Part shown: one piece after another, positions 46,900 to 58,100 of the stretch | Position numbering within the stretch: position 1 is the first letter of the stretch | How the letters are laid out: each line of letters opens with the position of its first letter | Source: Hymenolepis diminuta | Taxonomy: Eukaryota > Platyhelminthes > Cestoda > Cyclophyllidea > Hymenolepididae | NCBI GenBank assembly: GCA_900708905.1 | Contig: CAADRB010000006.1 | Coordinates: 3,104,094 to 3,168,093 of the forward strand | Length of the DNA stretch: 64,000 nucleotides | Direction of reading: 5' to 3' | Position numbers and translations under genes: made by a program | Notes under the pieces: generated by a model | Told to the model about the DNA's origin: nothing | Seen by the model: only the letters and a program-made list of their open reading frames with translations | Databases searched by the model: none

Positions 46900-49192
46900 G
46901 CTTGTAAATGTGTCACGATATGTCAGAGACAAAAAGCGCACTAGCTGTTAGTAGCCAATCAGAGAAAAGAAATGCCATGGATATTTCAATAGGACTAAAC
47001 TTCTAATTCGCATAGAAAATGAAACAAATTAAACCTTCTATTTTCGCTTTTCATTTTTATAATTTAAACGTACTTTGATGATAATAAATTTGAAGTAAAT
47101 GTTATTGGAAAGGTAAAGATGAAATATTTGGTTCTGATGTCACAGAAGTTGAAAAAACAATAACGTAATCATTATTGCTAAAAATCAGATAGATGAACCT
47201 AATTTTTCTTTAAGAAAAGAAAACTGGATTATTGATGGATATTTATAATTTGGGTGATTTCATACCTTAAAAAATTAAGGTTCAGTTTTAAATGATGTCG
47301 CAATTCAAACACTTCTGGTCTGCATTGAAGCTTAAATATTTTTCTTGTCTGAAATTAATTACAGATTTTCTTAATTTTTATACGATGTGAATACATAGAA
47401 TTCAATTAATTTTTTACTTCATAATGGACGTGGGACATCTTTCTTCATTTCTCCTACTTAAACAAATAATATATTTACATGCTCAATATATTATTTTAAT
47501 GTGAACTTTATGCCAATTCAAACTTCATGATAGTCGAAATTTCATTATTCTTCAGCTCCATTGAAAATAACCTATAACTGTTTTAGCTATTCTATTTTCC
47601 TATTTTATTGATAATCGACTTTGATACTAAAAATTAAAAACTTCTGTAATATATTTGAGTGTCTGCTCTCGGATGAATGTTATGAAAATCCATTTGATAA
47701 GACTATAGAACGGCTGTGTTAAGTTTGAAAGAATAGCGTTAACTGAAAGTAACTTATTGTACCCGACAGATGCCAATCAAAACCTGGCGTTTAGAAATGA
47801 TTGACTGGTGATAAGATCTTCACTACATTGCCCACAGGCGATCCAGCTGTGTGTTTGCGTGTTTGCACATAAATATATAAACTGGTGCTGATTATCACGC
47901 CCAGATATCGACGACGAGATATAACTGACGTCTAACGAAGAGATATTTTTTTTCATAAATCTAATTTACTCATTAATAAATTAGGGTGGCTTGATGTCGC
48001 CCCCGAATTGATCGAGTGGCATGACTGACTTGACTTATTCCATCTATACGGTCGATGTGGACCCGGTAGACCTAAAGTTATTATATAACTAATTTTGCAA
48101 TTTCACACGATCAAGTACATAGGCATTAATTAACATTGATTTAAGAAGTACAATCAAATTAAATGGTAATACATGGTAATCGAATTTGAATAAAATGAAT
48201 TATACGCACAGTATTGGCGATCGGCGGATTGACCAGATTATGTGAACAGTAATTAAATTTTACCAAGCAGAAGGTTTCAGAAGGTATGACGCGTAAAATA
48301 ATCCATCAATAATTCGAATACTGCGCTCTTTCAGTCCTATTCCATAACCAGCAGCAATTCAACATTATATTTTAACGTAACTATTTTATTTCTGCTATAG
48401 ACAGGTCATCAGATGTCCTTCATTATCTAACGGTTGAGCATGATAAGACGTCGTCAAGACCATCTCATCTCAACGTTCTAGGTGCGTTCGTGCATAAATA
48501 CTTGCGCAGCTGCCAATCATCATTTGTAGCATCTGTACATAAACCTATTTTGTCTAATTGTAAATTGGAGTAACCTTCCTGGCTACCACCAAAGTGTTCT
48601 AGCGATACAGATGATCTACTCCTTCTGTATGGTTTCGGTCTGCATTACTTCAGTTGCATTTTCATTTAATTATTCTTTGAGCTCTATTTGATCTGTCTAT
48701 TTTAATTGACAGATGGACGTGCAGTTTCGCAAATGCTTCTGTTTCAACTAGCGGAATTAAAAAGGAAATGGAGTTTTATGTAGGCGATACCAGGTATTAT
48801 CACAGCACGCGCCCGCCCGACAAGACGTGGTAGCCTAAGCATTCAGTCAACCTATCAAGGTCAACATTTGTTGCAGCTCTTTCCCTTGAATAAGTCAATT
48901 TATGTGATTGCCACTCATCTTTTAAATAAACTTTGCCACCAAAATGTTTGGTTTATCAGAGTCTTGGTTTCAATAAAAAATGTCAGTATCTGCTGAATAA
49001 TATTTCATATACCATATTAGGGATAAAATTTCCAAATTGCATTTTCTATATCCATAAACCCAAACTTAAATAACCAAATTATGTTAAAAAGCAACAGAAC
49101 AGGTGTAGAACAGTAAGGAACAATAAGACTAATTAGTTAGAATGGCATATAAGATTAGAAAAATATTAATAAAGTGAGGCACAAAATCTCAG
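46900..49192. other. Intergenic, eIF3b promoter side and receptor 3' flank
   Basis: No coding sequence supported. It contains GC-richer islands at about 47760-48080 and 48780-48960 with TATA-like and AATAAA-like words, reminiscent of old LTR fragments, but I found no partner copy to prove a repeat. Confidence 0.4.
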
Positions 49193-52137
49193 TTAATTTT
49201 CAAGTCGCTGTAGAATGGAAAGTAAAGTTGTCCTAATTTGACGAAAAGTTGGCCTATTTTCACGAATAGATGACCAACAGCTTCGCATCAGGCTGTAGAC
49301 TCCCTTTGGACAATTTTCTGGTCGTGGTAATCGGTTTTCTTCAGTCAGAGCTCGTATCACCTGAAAGAATACACAACAGTTCATATTAGGTACACAAGAC
49401 TACTGAAATCTGAATTCAATAGTACATACACCGGACACATCCACATTGCCATAAGGCAGACGTCCTAAAGTAAATATCTCCCAGAGGAAGATTCCAAATG
49501 ACCAGACGTCGGTGTCCAAATTGAAACGACCTTCAAGTATTGATTCCAGAGGTTGCCACCGCACCGCTAGTGGGGCCTCACTGTCCACGTCAACGAAGTC
49601 TGCATTAACAGTTCCATGTGGCAACCGCCGAGCCATTGAAAAATCTGAAAGTTTAACATGTCCTCTACTCACTAAGCAATTTCGAGTGGCGAGATCCCTG
49701 AAAATGAAAACATTCGTTATCAGATCTACTAAAATGATTTAATTAGAAATAGTCAGTAAGAGTTAAGTACCGATGCACATGGAGCCTCGAACTGAGGTAG
49801 ACCATAGCTTCACAGATATCTAAGGCAAAACGAAGAAGATCGGTAATAAAGAGGCTTCCAATTTTTTGTATTTCATCAGGTTCCTTTTCGTCCATAATTT
49901 CGTCGTCTATGTCATCCGTGATACTAACAGCAAGATCACAGGATGCATTTGAAGTACTAGGGCTGATAGCTGACTCACGAGCCCGGTGTAGGAAAGTATT
50001 CAAATCCCCGTCACACATGTATTCGTAGATCAGGGAGAATGGTTGGAGAGGAATACATATACCTACAAGAAGAAAATGGGGCTACCTTTAGGAGGAAGAT
50101 TTCAAAAAAGAAAATGTGCTTTATTAGTAAATCACTAACAAAATTGCAGGTGTCACGGCAGCAATGCATATTCAGCAGTTAAAATAACCACCAATAATTT
50201 GACAGTCATAATATATTGTAATATGTTGTATTGTTACTGATAATAATCTTAATACGATTTGAGCTGGAATTTGTATGTCAGCTTACTTCAAAAATTGTCC
50301 TCTGTAATTTATTTTTTTCTTATTTGATATCAATATCAGACATGACAAAGTGAAACAACGTAGAGTAGGAGACCGAATAAAAGTAGAGAATAAGGGAATA
50401 AAAATCAGTCTAGCTTCTGAATTTTTACTTAATAGGTAAAACTCACTATTTCCATAGTTCAAATTTCAGAGTTTGACTCTAAGGATAGTGAGTGAGTTCA
50501 TATGAACTACGTTCAAAGTTTATTGACCGGTTGAATGATTTGGGTATTTGGTCATGTCATCTCCATACATTTATCCCTTTTAATGGCCCGAAACGCTCCT
50601 AGCCCATACAGGATAAGATGTATGAGACCGATGATATTATCAGGTAATAAATGATTCATGCGCATAATCAAAACAATGTTTTAGAAACCACACCAAACAA
50701 ATATTTTGATAAGGAGATGACAAGCTTTTAAAGCTGTACGTTCCAAAAGGAGAGTAAGGTGGGAATCTTAGCTCAGACGTTTTTGGGTGTGAGCTCTTAG
50801 AATATTTAAAATATTTAGAACACTGATTCATTAACGGAACATAATTTATAATTATTAAAGATTGTTCTCTGAATGTGTGAGGTATATTATACAGAATGGA
50901 ATTGACCGTTATTCAAATCTTTTATCATTGTGACAGTTCCTTTCTCATCATTAAATCACTCGTGTCCAAGATCTCGCACGCATTAACACAATGAAAATGG
51001 TATACGACAAATAACAGCCGTGAGAAACACTCAAGAGTATACTGCGTTTTCTAATAGACATTAGGTTCTAAGATCCTCGAAGAAAAGTGCTTCCTAACAC
51101 TCATATTGACCAGAGGAGGGGTCTCTCTGATGAGAAAATCAATCTTTACCACACTGTTGTTGTGACTTCATTTAAGGAGAATGGTAAACTTAGGTGTTTT
51201 ACACACGAGTAAACCTTAGAAAAGCTTGACCTTTATTTCAATTTACATGGTTTCTGGTTTTCTAAGAAATTTTGCTCGTCACTACCTCGCATCTTTCTCA
51301 CTTTTGTACGTGGTGAAGATCGTGATAAAATAGAATGTTAACAGCTTAGCTCAACTCTAGATCTCTAAGCTACCTTCCGTGAACCATATTAAATGTCGAA
51401 GCAGTGACATCTAGCTTTAGAGGCGTTAATCACCATCACATAATTAAAAAATAAATAAGCGAAAATGTGGACAATCTAAAGTAACATCATTTTAAAAGGA
51501 ATCATTGAATAGACCAAATAAACACCATTGGTACTTTCTGCAGATAACCTAAATTGATATTTAATTGGATTTAAATGAGCAAATTATTTCAGTAATCATA
51601 ACCATAACAGAAAAATTCGTTTGAAAAAATCTTAGCAATGATCCTTGTGACATTTGAACTTCCTCCTGTTAAAAATAAATCCACTCTATCAAGTTGTTAT
51701 TCGAAATGATAAAATGGTTAGGACGACTTAACTAATGGGCCCATGGTAATAAGTCAAAAGAGAGGTTGAATCCGTCTGTTTGATAGGATCCAAAGTGGGG
51801 TTGCATAAAGGATTAGACAAAGCTCTAAAAAAACAACGATTACCAATGAAATGAATCATTATTATTATTATTAATTAACTTCCCATAAAGATTTCAGGGA
51901 GTTTCAATGTTCTGACAAACGTGTCGAGCTACTAACACCATTAATCGAGTTCAAAATATGGTGACGGATCATTGGAGAAGCACATTCTCAGATCTATGCA
52001 AAGAAATTTAAGAACCGTGATGTAAAACTTAGTAGTATATAGGATTCTCGAGCGGTTTAAGAGCTTGTAAACGAACGCTTGTGCACGATTAAAGTTACAA
52101 ATATAAAAGCTTACTATTTGTGTTCTTCTCAAGTTCC

Positions 52138-52168
<31 letters not shown>

Positions 52169-55100
52169 ATAATAATTAATTGATTATTATTATTTATTTA
52201 TGTATTACTAAAGTATCACTTTTTTAATTTAACACTATTTCCCAATCACCCTTCATAATATTACCTTTTATAATAAATAAAATGAAATCACTGCATCGAC
52301 TCATTTCAGTCATTAATATGATTCCACAATTAATTTTGATTCGAGAGAATTAAAACAAATTAGGAATACGGAAATATCTCAGGTCCAAGATTAGGTTCAC
52401 AAACAAAATACAATAGCTACTGTGAGAGTTTCACAAGAAGGTAAATGTCTTCATTTAGAAGTGCAAAATTTGGAATTAAACAAAAAGATAATCCCAAATC
52501 AGGGAAACTGAGTGAAGGTGAAAATGAAAATCTCAAGAATAGTTATTTGCCTCTTTTTCACTAACAATTGTCAATTAGTAGGAGGCAACTTTTTAAAATA
52601 GAAACTATAAAAAAATATATTTTTAGATATGCAAAATAGGTTTATCTTTTAACCAACCAATAATTTTAACAATGTTTGGATGATCCAGCTCAATCAGAAG
52701 TTCAGCTTCCTGAAAGAAGGATGTTTCCGCAGCCGGGGTTGCTCCAAAATTCAAAGTTTTGACGACGACGTAGGGCGCTTCTGAACTGTCTCCTTGTACT
52801 GACGAATCTACGTTAGTTAAAATACTCATTTCAAAATGCATCTTTTTAAGTGCCACTAACATCGATTTAAATAGCAAAGACTTACCAATATCAGTGAGAC
52901 CTAATCTCTCACGGAGGGGGAAATTGGGAGCTCTTGCAAGTATAACATGACCGAAAGCTGATTTAAAGAGTGTTCGCTCCTCCATCAGAAGTTTTCGCGA
53001 GTAGGATTTCTGTTTTAATCTATAGGGAAAAAAAGGAAGTGTTAATTTGTTTCAAATTAACAGTAGAATATAGGCATTTGCTAATTATTTAAATAACTGA
53101 TAAGAAGTGGAAAAACAAAATTCAAGGCTGTAAAGCTGATGTTTTGCTTCGGAATAAGCAATTCTCACAGGTTGACTTTAAGTTACCTATCGTCCCTATA
53201 TATTATTCAGGAAAAAATAACTGCTATCAATCCGGTAGCGTTTGGATCTTCAACATAAATAGTATGAGGACAATTTGTATTCATATACAAAGTCCTTATT
53301 GAATTAATAAAGTGTCTTGGGAGTAACGGCACTTCTCTCCCTGGGTATGAGTCAACTGCAGCCTAGCAACATCTAGTGGAGAGATAGATCATAGCAGTAG
53401 GAATTAGATTCCCTAGGATTGAAACATTGTGAAAAAGGCTTACTTTACATATTTTTGAACATTTAATTATATTTCGATAGTTTTACTATTATCCTAAGGA
53501 TTTTGGGTAAATTAAAGCATGATTTTACTCCAAACTTTTAATGATGTCCTTTCTAGAACTCTATAGCCCTTCTACAACATCTCCGAAAAAACTGAACCAA
53601 ATCCTGGGGATTTAAAGTTACATCCTAATTAACTACCTGATGTAAAATCTGTCCCTCATGAAGTGGAAAGTGGTAGATTTGCAAAAGAATCTCTTTTCAA
53701 GCTTCTTTGTTTCCAGTAAGAAGAAATTGGTCTAGTAATCCCCAACGGTTTAGCAAAGAAGAACCGGCTTGGCCCATTATTCCATGAGTCCTATGTAAAA
53801 ATTGACTCCAAACACCTACTAATAATTTTCTAACTCATAGTAAGCCGACAGAACAAAGGTCATAGGTATAGTGTTTATGTTTTGTTTCGGAATAATCGAT
53901 CCCCGCAGGTTGCCTCCAAGTCGCCCGTCAGCCTTATTGATATGCGGGTGCACATCACTCCTGACAGCTTGGCAGTTATTTGGGACTAAAAATGAAATCA
54001 GTCCGATGGCTCTTTTGCTTCTGCGTTCTTACTGAATTGGATTGGTTAAAATAAACTTAAAAATCACTTTAGAGTCTGTTTGTGTGCTCGAACATGATAG
54101 ACATGCGAGTCATGGCTTATCTGCTCTTCCTTTTTCTAGAACATATGTGACTATCGACGATTTTTAAGTGATTCTTACTTGGGATGCATGAGCTGCCTGG
54201 CCGAGACAAGCATGAAGGCACTGTCCAAATGGACGCGTCCATTCTGTTCCTCATCAAAAACTTCCGGCGATGGAACATTTCCCTCGGGAAGAGTTCGCGA
54301 AGATGGTTTGAGTGAGGAATGATGACTGTCGAGAGTGCTCGGTTGACCTTGCTCATCAGATTCCTGCTCCCCAACCTCAGAGTCTAGATACATGAGGCAA
54401 GGTTGATTATCCATTTGTTGTTGATGTGTAATGACGCTTGTTGATGTGGCAGCAACTCTTTCCACCCGGTCTAATGGGGGACGACCATGATTGAGATATT
54501 CGTGGAAGTGTTGAATTTCCTCATCTTCGTCATCGGGAGTGGATTTGTCCAGGTCTGGGGCTGCGGACTTTCCATCGACCTTTGAAAAGCTTAAAAATAT
54601 TATGTCTGTATACTGTTTATGGTTGTATTTAGTGCTTTTATAGAGAAAGTTGACGTCGTTTTATTTTTTAACTCTTGTAAAGTAGGACTCTTCTACATTT
54701 TCGTAATGCTAGGAGCTCCAATTTCTGCTGCTCTGATCTATGTGCCCACTATATGTAACTAGAATACACTTGACTGACCCCGAGGAGTGCAGAAGTGCAG
54801 TTAATCCCAAGAGACTTTAATAACTAAACAGGGAGTCGTCCTCATATTGCTGATATATGGAGATAAGAGATCGATAACAATCAATCAATCCGGCTGGAAC
54901 AACATGCATCCGCATAAGATGATGATTGGCTACTTAGAGACAACCTGCGGGAATTGATTATCCTCAGACAAAAGAACTCTGCAGCTTTAAGCTGTGCCTT
55001 GCCAACTTCTTATCTCCTTCCAGTTCTTTCTACAATAGTACTAAGGTTGTCTGATTAGCAGACTTCAAGATCTCCTGAATTCTGCAAGAAGGCATGTATT

Positions 55101-58100
55101 AAGGCTAAAATTACTCTTGCAGAAAAACTTCGGGTAAAGAGCTAGCTCAATAGATTCTTCTGGGGAAAATCCGCGACCAAACTTCAACTAAGAAAACTTC
55201 GTCTTCGGGCTGTTATAAAAAGTTTCTTACATTTCTTTCCGGCTAAAGAGCAACGATAAAAATCGGATGGAAAGCACAAATAAGTTGTCCGTTAAGGTAA
55301 ATCAATCAAGACTACAAGAACGATTTTTGGTATGACCGACCTTTCATGACCGGAATACTCTCAAACTGCGAATCTCCAAGTACAATGAAATGTATATGCG
55401 TGCTTTCAGAAAAGAAGACATCACAGTTTGACTAGCATAACGCCTATTAATGATCTCAAGTGTCAAACTATTGGTTGCTTTAAGTCTTGTTAAATCATCA
55501 TATAGTAGAATGTCATCCAAAATCGTGACATTATTCTGCATTTTCATTCTCCTTTTTTAAGGTTGTAGAAGGTTTAACTTAAAAAATACCCGAACTGGCC
55601 AAAAAAGCCTTGTATACATTCTTTAAACTCAGCTAATTTCGAACTCTGCGAACTAAACCTTTCTATCAAATATGCAAAATGAAGACCTTAAAAATATGCA
55701 TTTGTCTGATTAGTATAATGTAAACTAAGTATATAATAAAAGGATGATTATTATTAAGATTGTTCTATCGGCTTTTGAACCACTATGATTAGCATATATA
55801 AATATATGTAATTGTTTAAAAATATATTCAGTGATGAGTCTAATTAAAAAACGTAATAGACACCGGGGTGGGAGAGCATTTGCCATAAAGCGGACGAAAT
55901 TATAGGGTTTAAATTAAATTTTAATGTGATGATTCCTCGTGTACCACTATGAAGTTCATAAAAAACGATAACTGATTTGAAAATACTGATTGCATAAGAT
56001 TGATAATAAAGTCACGAGCAAATGGCGAATTCAACTTCCGTTAAGAGAATCAACTGCTGATTTAAATTCTAGTGAGGGGATTAATTCATGAATTCGGGGA
56101 AAAAACTGAAACTTGTCATTTTGAACATTAAAACTTTGAGTAGTAAACTATGCCCATTTATTAAATCAGTGGAAGCAAAAGTCTTTTGCTGTCCCCATTT
56201 ATTCTCAATGTCTACGAGGTCACTTTCATTTTACTCCTTAGTGGACCATTTTACTGTTCCTCCTGTTTATTCCCCCGCTTCCCATGATAAAATTGGTAAT
56301 TTCTGCCTTGCCGTAGATAAAAATTCTGGCATTAATACACGCACTCCACCTATTTAAATAAATGTTCGATTAAGATAACGGAAAAACATTACCTAACAAA
56401 ATGCAAATGTCAGATTATATAAACTTACAGATCTGCAACTCTAAAGATGAGAATGACGCTATCACTCAAGTTTTTTAATAAAAATCGGTCTTTTCTGGGA
56501 ATACGCTTTCTACTATCAATCAAATCTGAATTTGGTATGCAGAAAGCAAATAAAAATTTCAATACGTGGAGGGTTTAATGAAAAAAGAGATGCAGGCCGC
56601 AACTGGAAAACCTAGTTTCGAGAATGGAATCTTCAGATTTCACCTACCTCTCCCTTCGATAAATACATCACTGAAAGCCATATATCCTCATATCTAATTA
56701 GTTTTTTGTTGATTAGATAGACTGTATAGGAATCGAAATATATTACGAATTGAGTTCCAAATTATTTGAAGGAAGAGTGAAAGGGAATGCTCAAGTAAAA
56801 TAAGCTTAGCGGTATGGATATTCCTTAGAAGATAAAATATCAGTTTTTACTCGAGACAAGAATCAATTGTAAGACGAGCCTTGTTAACTTATTTGAGGGC
56901 AACAGCGAATCAATAACAAGAATCTACAGTGCAAAAGGAAAGAATTTCATCTAGACTCATGTCCTTACCTCCGTGTTTCCAACTTCACTCATCCAATTAA
57001 ATGAAAAAAATGAGCAATCTATCATCAAAGTATCATTTCAGTGACCTTTAGCCTTCAAAAATAAAAAACCACACTTCAGTCTGAAACTAGAAAATAAAAG
57101 AAAAGGATTTGTGAAGTATATGTAACAAATTGTAGATACATCGATTTGCTACATGGGATTCCTGAATGGAAAAGATATAAAAAATATACATTCTTCGTGG
57201 GGCTAAAGGGCAACTTCGTGTCTCCGTCTATACGTAGAAAATGGACCGGATAACTAGCTTACTTTATTGTCACTCTGACAATTGATGTGTTATTAGCATT
57301 ATCAGCAATCACTCAGTGAGCTCTGTCATGCTTAAAACACCTCTGCTACTTGCTCAGGGTTGTAAGATCTAAATGAATCAAAGTGGCATGATCAACCATC
57401 CAATTCAACCGCTTGTCCGTAAGTTCGGAATATCGCGGACATGGACTCACTCAGGAACACAGGGGCCAAATCACGAAAATCGAGCTTTTGAAATTGAAAT
57501 ATTATATGCCAGTTAAAAAGTGGGAAATTCGATGCTTTCAGGAATCAACTAAAGTAAGACACTTGACATGCTCATTCTACTATATGCCTCTGTCCTTTTC
57601 ATTGCCTACGGGACTATTTTGATATTCTTTATGTTAAGATGTTATGTCATGATTAAAACTTATATACTTCTTGCATGGGTTATAATAAAAATATCAGTAA
57701 TAAATACTGAAATCTACGCATGAATAGGAGATTGCTTCAACCCACTGAATAATATACATCGCAAACAAGTGACTCAACCTCGCAGATATGCGGGTGCATT
57801 CCTATCTCGACATCTTGAGAATAGGTCTAGACAGTCATCGACAGTCTCACCAAAAATTACATCGATCAAGCGGCTGAGACGACTTTTATTTCCAATATAG
57901 CAACATCTCTTACCTTCCCTCTGCAATTCTAATGAGTCTGAGTCAACTGTAGCGATAATATCAATAATTAGAAATCAGTTATTGATATTGAAGTTGTATC
58001 AATAATAATAGTCCGTTGATTTATAAAGCTAGCATACTCTTAACTGTAGGAAGACAAACAAATCGAGTAATTAAAATAATCGAACAAAAAGCTCTAAATA

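Noticed and set aside
47760..48960. GC-richer islands with TATA-like and AATAAA words, considered as LTRs
   Set aside because: No second copy or defined ends could be found in the window.
49193..53019. Receptor kinase first considered as PTK7/off-track or a DDR
   Set aside because: The upstream exons encode a kringle and a Frizzled-type Cys-rich segment, which fits ROR/MuSK and not PTK7 (Ig-only) or DDR (discoidin).
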